Of a stretch of DNA of 23,947 nucleotides, positions 7,365 to 14,900 are shown in pieces. The DNA comes from Neisseria sicca 4320 (GTDB lineage Bacteria; Pseudomonadota; Gammaproteobacteria; Burkholderiales; Neisseriaceae). How positions within the stretch are numbered: the stretch's first letter is position 1; each line of letters begins with the position of its first letter. Position numbers and translations under genes: made by a program. The notes under the pieces are model-generated. The model did not search any database and was not told the DNA's origin. It saw nothing but the letters and a program-made list of their open reading frames with translations. The DNA lies in assembly GCF_000193735.1 (NCBI RefSeq), contig NZ_AEPF01000063.1:1-23947 (forward strand). The letters are read 5' to 3'.

Positions 7365-7435
7365 TTCGTTCCCTTTGCGTCTGTTGTCGGTATAGACATT
7401 TAAACACGCAGGACTTAGGGAAAAGTTAGGAGCGG

Positions 7436-7478
7436 TTTCAGACGACCTTTCTTTACGATACGCACAGGTCGTCTGAAA
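7436..7478. repeat. Inverted pair of DNA uptake sequences between divergent genes
   Basis: TTTCAGACGACC (7436-7447) and GGTCGTCTGAAA (7467-7478) are inverted with a 19-nt loop. They lie between two divergent genes, in the 5' region of both, so a simple 3' terminator role does not fit. Confidence 0.8.
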
Positions 7479-7492
7479 AATAGGGGAATTTG

Positions 7493-7720
7493 ATGATTTT
7501 TGCCATTTTGATCGGTTTGCTAACCGCCGTATTGCTTTACTTTGTGATGTTTAAGGATTGGGAAGAATTTGTCGAATGCGTCGAATTCTATTGCACACCC
7601 GACATTATCAGCGCGCTGCGGGGGCGGTATTGGGATGACGTATGGGCGGAAACCAAAATCCTGCTGTGGCTGAGCATCAGCGTGATGGCCGGCGTATCTG
7701 CCTATTTCTGGCTCGAATAG
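7493..7720 (+). CDS. Small two-TM membrane protein
   Basis: This 75-residue product has one hydrophobic helix at the N-terminus (residues 2-19, IFAILIGLLTAVLLYFVM) and a second at the C-terminus (about residues 53-72, LLWLSISVMAGVSAYFWL). The acidic loop between them holds two cysteines (EEFVECVEFYCTPDI). The ATG at 7493 is chosen over a TTG one codon upstream because AGGGG lies 6 bases before it. It stands first in the plus-strand run leading to the YqiJ-like and flotillin genes, 170 bases before the YqiJ-like gene, so it may belong to the same envelope unit. I do not recognise a family. Confidence 0.75.
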   Translation: MIFAILIGLLTAVLLYFVMFKDWEEFVECVEFYCTPDIISALRGRYWDDVWAETKILLWLSISVMAGVSAYFWLE

Positions 7721-7833
7721 AACCGACGTTTTAAGGCTGATACGGTCTTATTGCCGCGAACGGTAAATGATTGAAAAAATTTAAAAATAAGCAGAAAACA
7801 CACCTACTCCGCCGAAATTGAGAGCAAAGAGAT

Positions 7834-7846
7834 AGGTCGTCTGAAA
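7834..7846 (+). repeat. DNA uptake sequence
   Basis: AGGTCGTCTGAAA in the leader of the YqiJ-like gene. Confidence 0.9.
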
Positions 7847-7890
7847 ACCCAATACCCCTTTGAAATGCAAGAATAAAAAGGAACACAATA

Positions 7891-8556
7891 ATGTGGAATT
7901 TAATCAACGCCCCCGAAACAGAAATCTTCGGCATCGCCATCGCGCTGATGGTTTTGCTCGGCGTGTTGGAAGTCATCTCCATGCTGGCGGGCGGCATCAG
8001 CGACTGGCTGGACAACCTGCTGCCCGACAGCCTGACCGAAACCGCGCACGCCGAAGTCGGGCTGGACGCAGCGGACGCAGGCGTGTTCGTCAGGTTTTTA
8101 AGCTGGCTGTATGTCGGACGCGTGCCGGTGTTGATGCTGATGGTCGTGTTCCTTGCCGTGTACGGACTGACGGGTTATCTCTTTCAGATGACCTTTGCCG
8201 CCGTGTTCGGCAGCTATCTGAACGGATGGCTGGCGGCAGTCGCCGTGTGGTTCCTTTCGCTGCCGCTGGTGCGCCTGACGGCGGGCGGACTGTACAAAAT
8301 CATGCCCAAAGACGAAACTACCGCCGTTTCGCAGGAAAGCCTGATCGGACGCATCGGCACGGTAGTGCTGGGCGAGGCGCGGGCAGGCAGCGCGGCGCAG
8401 GTGCGGGTGAAGGATGTGTATGGTCAACAGCATTATGTGATGGCGGAACCGGATTCCGACGAAGTGTTAAAACAGGGCGACACGGTGTTGCTGGTGTCGC
8501 TGGAGGGAAATACGTTTAAAGCGATTTTGAATCCGAGCGGGAGTTTGGTGGATTGA
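7891..8556 (+). CDS. yqiJ: YqiJ-like OB-fold membrane protein, flotillin partner
   Basis: This 221-residue protein matches the YqiJ family in layout. A hydrophobic N-terminal helix (residues about 12-34) is followed by a polar loop with the LPDSLTE region. Two or three more spans lie at about residues 75-135 (VGRVPVLMLMVVFLAVYGLT, WLAAVAVWFLSLPLVRL), and a C-terminal soluble OB-fold domain occupies residues 148-221 (GRIGTVVLGEARAGSAAQVR, LKQGDTVLLVSLEGNTFKAI). In E. coli yqiJ is directly followed by the flotillin yqiK. Here the flotillin gene is also downstream but two genes away. NfeD/YqiJ-type proteins are thought to work with SPFH proteins in membrane microdomains. The ribosome binding site AAGGA lies 9 bases before the start. 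Confidence 0.88.
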   Translation: MWNLINAPETEIFGIAIALMVLLGVLEVISMLAGGISDWLDNLLPDSLTETAHAEVGLDAADAGVFVRFLSWLYVGRVPVLMLMVVFLAVYGLTGYLFQMTFAAVFGSYLNGWLAAVAVWFLSLPLVRLTAGGLYKIMPKDETTAVSQESLIGRIGTVVLGEARAGSAAQVRVKDVYGQQHYVMAEPDSDEVLKQGDTVLLVSLEGNTFKAILNPSGSLVD

Positions 8557-8568
8557 GGTCGTCTGAAA
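8556..8568 (+). repeat. DNA uptake sequence overlapping the yqiJ stop
   Basis: AGGTCGTCTGAAA begins at the last base of the yqiJ stop codon. It has no inverted partner, so it is not a terminator. Confidence 0.9.
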
Positions 8569-8634
8569 AGATAAACGCCGGTTTGCAATGAACCATCATT
8601 TTTATCAGATTAGAAAAACAAAACAGGGATAGAT

Positions 8635-9222
8635 ATGGATCATTTGGCGCAGCCTGAGCGTGATATGCAATCCCGCATCGAAGCGTTGAAAAACAAACTG
8701 CCCCGAGGGGTTATCGTTGTCGGCGACGGACTGCTGTTTAAACATTCGTTATTTAGAGGTTTGTTGTTTCAACCCTTGGTTGCTTCCTTGTTCGGCCTCA
8801 TCGGCGTGGGCGGTCTCTGGCTGAAGATAGTGAAATGGATGGATCTATCGTTTTCTAGCAATATGACTTGGCTGCTGGCTATTGTACTTACGCTATGGTG
8901 GTTGTGGCGTGCGGAACGTTGGTGGTGCGGGCTGACAACCCGAAAATCGATTTATATTGATCGCGAAAAATTGATTATTTACGGTGCATTCGGACGCATC
9001 CGTTATCAAGGCGGACATGACGGGGCTTACAGGAAGTTTGACCATATACGGAACATCGTCGGAGTCAGTCTGATTACCGAACGCAAAGGAACAACATTAA
9101 CCGGCGGGCTGCTGGGCTTAGGAAGGCACAATATTTGTACAACAGCTTCCCAAAACGCATTTATTGAATTAACAGGTTGGCAGTGGTATTCAAGGTATAA
9201 GCTCGGTAGGTCGGATTCTTGA
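8635..9222 (+). CDS. Hypothetical two-TM protein with repeat-encoded C-terminus
   Basis: This 195-residue protein has two membrane spans at about residues 44-65 (FQPLVASLFGLIGVGGLWL) and 76-92 (MTWLLAIVLTLWWLWRA). A soluble domain of about 90 residues follows (RKSIYIDREKLIIYGAFGRI, IRNIVGVSLITERKGTTLTG, GLLGLGRHNICTTASQNAFI). The TM-TM-beta layout is like that of bacterial PH-domain proteins, but I see no firm family match. The last residues (GRSDS) and the stop codon are encoded by the start of repeat copy 1, so the natural end may have been altered when the repeat arrived. The start has AGGGAT about 5 bases upstream. It lies 78 bases after yqiJ and probably shares its transcript. Confidence 0.8.
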   Translation: MDHLAQPERDMQSRIEALKNKLPRGVIVVGDGLLFKHSLFRGLLFQPLVASLFGLIGVGGLWLKIVKWMDLSFSSNMTWLLAIVLTLWWLWRAERWWCGLTTRKSIYIDREKLIIYGAFGRIRYQGGHDGAYRKFDHIRNIVGVSLITERKGTTLTGGLLGLGRHNICTTASQNAFIELTGWQWYSRYKLGRSDS

Positions 9223-9368
9223 ATCCGATGAATCGTTCCGCTTCAGCCGTATTGCACATAACCGAAATTGTCGGATTGCAAGAATCCGACCTACCTTTAA
9301 AACCGCTATTTTTAACCTTTCAGACGACCCCAAACCCTAAAAAACCGTCTGAACCGACGCCCCTCAAG
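9200..9368 (+). repeat. Direct repeat copy 1 with MITE-like termini
   Basis: This ~165-bp unit recurs at 9957-10126 in the same orientation with roughly nine of ten bases identical, including two or three single-base indels. Its first 90 bases have long inverted ends: a self-palindromic TCGGATTCTTGAATCCGA next to GGTAGG on the left, and TCGGATT(G)CAAGAATCCGA next to CCTACC on the right. The second half contains a DUS pair (TTTCAGACGACC and a shortened CCGTCTGAA). The palindromic core resembles a neisserial mobile intergenic repeat; no transposase is present. Confidence 0.85.
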
Positions 9369-9372
9369 TAGT

Positions 9373-9463
9373 CCGTAGCGTGGGCTTCGTCCACGAAGCA
9401 AACATCTCGGATTATCGTTTGATTCAAACGGCAGGTAGGTCGCGGGCAAAGCCCTCGCTACGG
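9373..9463. repeat. REP-like inverted repeat (second element)
   Basis: A 24-base arm starting CCGTAGCGTGGGCTTCG (9373-9396) recurs inverted at 9440-9463 (ending CCCTCGCTACGG), differing at four positions. Each arm also folds on itself: CGTGG/CCACG on the left and GGGC/GCCC on the right. A pair of small hairpins in inverted orientation is typical of REP or BIME elements. Together with repeat copy 1 it fills the 330 bases before the next gene; I see no other gene in that gap. Confidence 0.65.
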
Positions 9464-9553
9464 TTTGCTTGATCAGTTTGTTTTTCAAATGACCGCTATC
9501 AGCATAATTTTAAAAAAATTTATCGTTTTAACTCACAAAAAAGGAAAAATGAA

Positions 9554-9958
9554 ATGCCAAGAAGATTAGACGCAATTTCTGACGGACTTAAGCAGGCTTT
9601 GTTGAATACATCTTTTGAGAATCAGGTAGTTGTTTGGTTAATGCAAGATGGGTGGCAGGTTTTTACCCCAGTTTTGGATCATGGGCATAAAACGGATATT
9701 TTAATTTCGGACGGAAAACGTTATTTCCGTATCCAAATCAAGACAGTAGATGCTAATAAGGGTAAGAAGCAAGAAGTATCGAATCAATGGGGGGAAATTA
9801 AGATTGATTTTGTTATTTATTTTGCACGAAATGGTGAATGGGGTTGCATTGCTCCAGCATTCTCTGAAAATAAAAAGCCGTTGAATGCACCTGAACATAA
9901 GATGTTCTTATTAAAAAGAAATGAGTTTTTGACTGCTTTTCATACGGTTGATAATTAG
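9554..9958 (+). CDS. PD-(D/E)XK nuclease-like protein, AT-rich insertion
   Basis: This 134-residue single-domain protein shows the core pattern of the PD-(D/E)XK superfamily. An N-terminal helix (SFENQVVVWLMQDGWQVFTP) precedes a strand with the acidic residue (HKTDILISDGKRYFRIQIKT), where Asp and a Q-x-K triad stand in for D...(D/E)xK. A Q-x-K variant is known in some members, including Mrr-type and intron-associated nucleases. A later strand is IKIDFVIYFARNGEWGCIAP. The gene looks clearly more AT-rich than its neighbours. It sits between two direct repeats that separate it from the rest of the flotillin cluster, and its TAG stop overlaps the first bases of repeat copy 2. No methylase or other restriction partner is adjacent. 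AAGGAA 7 bases upstream supports this start. Nuclease activity is inferred only. Confidence 0.75.
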   Translation: MPRRLDAISDGLKQALLNTSFENQVVVWLMQDGWQVFTPVLDHGHKTDILISDGKRYFRIQIKTVDANKGKKQEVSNQWGEIKIDFVIYFARNGEWGCIAPAFSENKKPLNAPEHKMFLLKRNEFLTAFHTVDN

Positions 9959-10126
9959 CTTGGTAGGTCGGATTCTTGAATCCGACGAACCGCTCCGCTT
10001 CAGCCGTATTACACATAACCGAAATTATCGGATTCAAGAATCCGACCTACATTTAAAACCCAAAATTTTTAACCTTTCAGACGACCCCAAACCCTAAAAA
10101 AACCGTCTGAACCCGCGCCCCTCAAG
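9957..10126 (+). repeat. Direct repeat copy 2
   Basis: This second copy of the element at 9200-9368 lies 757 bases further on in the same orientation. It carries the same palindromic ends, internal DUS pair and closing CCCTCAAG. The sequence after the two copies differs completely: copy 2 leads straight into the flotillin ribosome binding site. Confidence 0.85.
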
Positions 10127-10155
10127 GGTATATCGACAACAAGAAAGGAAAACCC

Positions 10156-11868
10156 ATGAACTTAGTTTCCATCGGCATCATCGCCGGCGTCATACTCGTC
10201 GCGCTGTTCGTACTCGGCCTCATCCTCACCCGCCTGTACCGCCGCGCCAGCAAAGAAGTCTCCTTCGTCCGTACCGGTTTTGGCGGCGAAAAAGTCATCA
10301 TGAACGGCGGCGCGATGGTGCTGCCCGTGCTGCACGAAATCATCCCCGTCAACATGAACACATTGCGCCTCGAAGTGCGCCGCGCGGCGCAGCAGGCGTT
10401 GATTACCCGTGACCGGATGCGCGTCGATGTGATGGCGGAATTTTACGTCCGCGTCAAACCCAGCGCCGAGAGCATTGCCACCGCCGCGCAAACGCTGGGT
10501 ATGAAAACCATGTCGCCCGACGAATTGAAAGACCTCGTCGAAGGTAAATTCGTCGATGCCCTGCGCGCCGTCGCCGCCGAAATGGCGATGGAAGAGCTGC
10601 ATGAAAAACGTGTTGATTTCGTTCAGAAAGTACAACAAGTCGTGAGCGAAGATTTGTTTAAAAACGGCCTCGAACTTGAAACCGTCTCCCTGACCGGCCT
10701 CGACCAAACCAGCTTTGAGTTTTTCAACCCACAAAATGCCTTTGACGCGGAAGGTCTGACCAAACTGACCGAAACCATCGAAGGCCGCCGCAAAAAACGC
10801 AACGAAATCGAACAAGACACCGATTTGGCGATTAAAACCAAAAACCTCGAAGCCGAGCAGCAACGCCTGAAAATCTCGCGCGAAGAAGAATACGCCAAAC
10901 TCGAACAAGAACGCGAAATCTCCGTGCGCCGCGCCGAACAGGAAGCCAGCATCGCCGAGCAGGAAGCGCAGAAAAAACGCGAGGCGGAAGAAGCTAAAAT
11001 CGCCGCCGAGCGCGAAGTGGATTTGAAACGCATCGCCGCCGAACGCGACATTAAAAACGAAGACATCCGCAAAGCCCAAGCCGTCGAGCAGGCGGAAGTT
11101 GAGCGCCGCAAAGCCATCGAGCTTGCCGAACAAGACCGCGCCATCGCCGTTGCCGAGAAATCGCGTGCCGAATCCGAAGCCAAAGCCGAAGCCGACAAAG
11201 CCCGCGCCGCCGCCGTTCGTGAAGAAGAGAGCGTGATTACCGTACGCGAAACCGAACGCGCCGAACGTGCCAAAGCCGTCGAACTGATTGCCGCCGAAGA
11301 AGCCGCGCAAAAAGACGCGATTTCGCTCACCGTCGCCGCCGAAGCCGAGAAACAGGCCGCGCAAGACCGCGCCGAAGCCGTGCGCATCGCCGCCGAAGCC
11401 GAAGCCGAGAAACAACGCCTGCAAGCCAAAGGTGAAGCCGATGCCAAAGTCCTGTTGGCACAAGCGCAAGAGCAGCAATACAAAGTCGATGCCGAAGGTA
11501 CCCGCGCCGTGAACGAAGCCGCCAACGTGCTGAGCGTCGAGCAAGTCGAAATGCAAGTGCGCCTCGCCCTCTTGAAACACCTGCCCGACATCATCCGCGA
11601 ATCCGTGCGTCCGATGGAAAACATCGACGACATCAAGATTCTGCAAGTCAACGGCTTGGGCGGATTCAGCGGCGCTGCCAACGGCTCCGAAGGCGTGTCG
11701 GACGGTCAAACCACACAAGCCAGCCTCGCCGACCAAATGGTCAACAGTGCCCTGCGCTACCGCAGCCAAGCCCCGCTGGTTGACGGCCTCTTGAAAGAAT
11801 TGGGCCTGAACGGCGGCGACATCAACGGTCTGACGCAGGGGCTGGATAAAGGCATCGGCAAAGAATAA
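10156..11868 (+). CDS. yqiK: Flotillin-family (SPFH) membrane protein, YqiK type
   Basis: This 570-residue protein is slightly longer than E. coli YqiK. One N-terminal membrane helix (residues about 4-25, VSIGIIAGVILVALFVLGLI) is followed by an SPFH/band-7 domain to about residue 200 (RTGFGGEKVIMNGGAMVLPV, RDRMRVDVMAEFYVRVKPSA, MAMEELHEKRVDFVQKVQQV). A long Glu/Ala/Lys-rich coiled coil runs from about 215 to 450 (EAEKQ, RAEAVRIAAEAEAEK). A C-terminal flotillin region (LLKHLPDIIRESVRPMENID) and a Gly-rich tail close the protein. Flotillins oligomerise at the inner membrane and organise fluid microdomains; YqiJ is the usual partner and lies upstream here. A good ribosome binding site (AAGGAAA) precedes the ATG. 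An inverted-DUS terminator follows. Confidence 0.94.
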   Translation: MNLVSIGIIAGVILVALFVLGLILTRLYRRASKEVSFVRTGFGGEKVIMNGGAMVLPVLHEIIPVNMNTLRLEVRRAAQQALITRDRMRVDVMAEFYVRVKPSAESIATAAQTLGMKTMSPDELKDLVEGKFVDALRAVAAEMAMEELHEKRVDFVQKVQQVVSEDLFKNGLELETVSLTGLDQTSFEFFNPQNAFDAEGLTKLTETIEGRRKKRNEIEQDTDLAIKTKNLEAEQQRLKISREEEYAKLEQEREISVRRAEQEASIAEQEAQKKREAEEAKIAAEREVDLKRIAAERDIKNEDIRKAQAVEQAEVERRKAIELAEQDRAIAVAEKSRAESEAKAEADKARAAAVREEESVITVRETERAERAKAVELIAAEEAAQKDAISLTVAAEAEKQAAQDRAEAVRIAAEAEAEKQRLQAKGEADAKVLLAQAQEQQYKVDAEGTRAVNEAANVLSVEQVEMQVRLALLKHLPDIIRESVRPMENIDDIKILQVNGLGGFSGAANGSEGVSDGQTTQASLADQMVNSALRYRSQAPLVDGLLKELGLNGGDINGLTQGLDKGIGKE

Positions 11869-11895
11869 GCCGCGCCGTTAAGAAAGTCTGAAAGC

Positions 11896-11938
11896 AAAGG
11901 TCGTCTGAAACCTCGAAACAGGGTTTCAGACGACCTTT
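11896..11938 (+). terminator. Inverted-DUS terminator after the flotillin gene
   Basis: A perfect 17-bp stem built from two DUS copies (AAAGGTCGTCTGAAACC and its complement at 11922-11938) with a 9-nt loop is followed by TTTTG. It lies 28 bases after the stop. Confidence 0.9.
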
Positions 11939-11953
11939 TGTCAGATGTTTTAG

Positions 11954-11959
11954 TATAAA
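11954..11959 (+). promoter_or_regulatory. Possible -10 box for smc
   Basis: TATAAA lies 35 bases before the smc start in the short gap after the flotillin terminator. No good -35 is visible at the expected distance, so this is weak. Confidence 0.3.
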
Positions 11960-11993
11960 ATCCCACTTTATTTTTTCTCCCCGTCCTTGTCCC

Positions 11994-14900
11994 ATGCGCC
12001 TGACCCACATCAAACTCTCCGGCTTCAAATCTTTTACCGACCCGACCACGATTCATGTTCCGGGGCAGCTTGTTGCGGTTATCGGGCCGAACGGCTGCGG
12101 CAAGTCGAATGTGATTGACGCGGTGCGCTGGGTGTTGGGCGAGGCTTCGGCGAAGCAGCTCCGTGGCGAGAGTATGCAGGACGTGATTTTTAACGGTGCG
12201 GCGACGCGCCGTCCTGCGCCGAGGGCTTCGGTGGAACTGGTGTTTGACAATAGCGACCACAGTTTGCAGGGGGCGTGGGGGCAGTATGCCGAGGTGAGCA
12301 TCAAGCGGCAGCTGACGCGTCAGGGTGAATCGACGTATTTCATCAATAATCAGACCGTGCGCCGCCGCGACATTACCGATTTGTTTTTAGGTACGGGCGT
12401 GGGCGCGCGCGGTTATGCCGTTATCGAGCAGGGGATGATTTCGCGCATCATCGAAGCGCGGCCGGAGGAGTTGCGCGCTTATATCGAGGAGGCGGCGGGC
12501 GTGTCCAAATATAAGGAACGCCGCAAGGAGACGGAAGGTCGTCTGAAAGACACGCGCGAGCATTTGCAGCGTTTGGGCGATTTGCAGAACGAGTTGGCGC
12601 GTCAGGTGGAAAAGCTGGAAAAACAGGCGGAAACCGCCGAACGCTACAAATCCCTGACCGCGCAGTTGAACCAACAACAGGATTTGCTCGATTACGCCCA
12701 ATGGCAGCAATCGCTTGCCGCCGCCGATAAGGCGACCACGCAGCATCAGTCTTTGCAGGCGCAGCAGGACGAAACCGCCGCGCAGGTTCAGGCGTTAAAC
12801 GACGAAGTACACGCCTTGCAGACCGCCGAACAGTCGCAGCAGCAGGCGGTACACGAATTGAGCAACAAACGCGGCGTGTTGCGCGAGCAGATTGCCCGTT
12901 TGGAAGAACAAATCCGCCATCAGCAAAACCTGCACCAACGCATCGAACGCGACAAACAGGCAGCGCAGGCGCAGATGCAGCGCATCCATCAGGAGCAGCA
13001 GCAAATCCGCGTGCAGCTTGAAGAAAACGAGTTGCAGGCGGAAGAAAAGCAAACCGAATTGGCGGAATGGGCGATGCAGGTTGCCGAACACGAAGAGCGT
13101 CTGCCCGAATTGGAAGAAGCCCAAGCCACGCTCAACGCCGCCTTCCAAACCCAGCAGGACGAGGCAAACCGCATCCGCCGCGAACTGGCGTTGAAACAGC
13201 AGCAGCTTGCCCATGCCGAGCAAACTGTTGCCAAGCACGAAGAGCGCAAAGGCCGTCTGAAGCAGGAAAACCAAGCCCTGAACCTGCCCGATGAAGCCGA
13301 AACTGCCGCCGCGCAGGAAGCCGCCGCCTTGTTGCAAAGCCAGCAAGAGCATTACGAAGAACAAATCATCGCCGCCGAAGAAGCCTTGCACGCGGCACGC
13401 GAGGCGTTTCAGACGACCTCAAACCGCTTCCAAAGCCTGAAGCAGCAACACATCACTTTGCAGGCGCAGCAGCAGGCGTTGTCGCAAATCCTGTCGCAAC
13501 AGCAGGAAGCCGCCGACTTCTGGCAGGCAACCGACCACGCCGCCGCGCCGCAACTGTGGCAACACATCACCGCGCCCGCCGAGTGGCAGCACGCCTTGTC
13601 CGTCATCCTTGCCGAACGCCTGCACGCCCGCAGCGTACCGTCTGGCTTCGTTCCGCCCGCGCCTTTGCCGCAGGGGCAGGCGGCATGGCTTTCAGACGGC
13701 CTCTCCGGCGGCATCAAAAAATCCCTGCCCGTACAGGCATTGCTGAACCAAATCCAAGCGCAGCCGCCGTTTCAGACGGCGTTGCACCACTGGCTTGACG
13801 GCGTATTGTGTGCGCCCGATTTGAGTTACGCCCTCGCGCATCAAAGCGATTTGGGCGCACACCAAATCTGGCTTACGCCCGAAGGCCATCAGGTCGATAA
13901 AGTCAGTGTCCTGCTCTATGCCAAACCCGCGCAGGAAAGCCTGATTGCCCAAAAAGCGCGCCTTGACGGCATCGCGTCCGAACTGGACAACCTCGCCCCC
14001 GAACTTTCCGCCGCCGAAGCCGCGTTCAAACAGGCGGAGGTCGCTGTGCGCTCGTCTGAAGTGCAACATAAAAACCTGATGCAGCAGCAACAGCAGCACA
14101 CGCGCCAATACAGCCAAGCGCAGCAACGCGCCGCCGAACTCTTGGCGCGCACCAACCAAGGGCAAATCCGCCGCGAACACATCGAGCGCGAACTGGCGCA
14201 GTTGGCAGAAGAGCAGACCGTGTTGCAACACACGTCCGACGGGCTTTCAGACGACATCGTTACTTTGCAGGAAGCCGCCGCCGAACTCGAACACCAACAG
14301 CAAACCACCGCGCACAGCCGCCAAGAGCAGCAAGGCCGTCTGAAACAGGCGCAGCTTGCCCTGCTGGAAGCCAACCGCCAATACGGGCTTGCCGAAGTCG
14401 CCGTCCACAAGCTCAACCAGCAAAAACAAAACTACCAACAGCAAATCGCCCGACTCGAACAGCAAACCCTAGACTGGCAGGAACGCCAGCAAGAGCTTGC
14501 CCTCGCCTATGAAACCGAGTTCCAAAACGACGAGCAGCACATCAAGCTCGACGAGCTGACCGAAGCCGTGCACACGCTGGACGAAGAGTACATCGCCGTG
14601 CAGGACAAACTCGCGCAGATTCAGGAGCAGGGCAGGGAGCAATACGCCCGCGTACAAACCCTGCAAACCAAGCTGCCGCAGCTTCAGGCCGCTACCCAAA
14701 CCGCCCTGTTGCAGCAGCAGGAAGCCCTGATTAACGCCAAACGCTACCATCAAAACCTGATCGAACGCGCCGCCGATTTAGACGCGCTCGAAGCGTTGGC
14801 GAAAGAATCGCCGAAAGTATTGAACAGCAGCATCGGCAGCCTCACCCAGCAAATCGAAGCCCTCGGCGCCGTCAACCTCGCCGCCCTGCAAGAACTCGAA

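Noticed and set aside
9200..9368. Correia element
   Set aside because: The ends (GGTAGGTCGGATTC) do not match the TATAG-type Correia termini, and the core differs.
9200..10126. CRISPR array
   Set aside because: Only two long repeats 757 bases apart with a gene between them; no regular short repeats, spacers or cas genes. The many short DUS are also scattered, not spaced regularly.
10162..11769. Antisense open frame of 535 residues across the flotillin gene, and another of 352 residues
   Set aside because: Rich in Phe/Gly or Ser/Ala as expected from the complement of a repetitive Glu/Ala/Lys coiled coil; no family features, and the sense strand has a clear flotillin.
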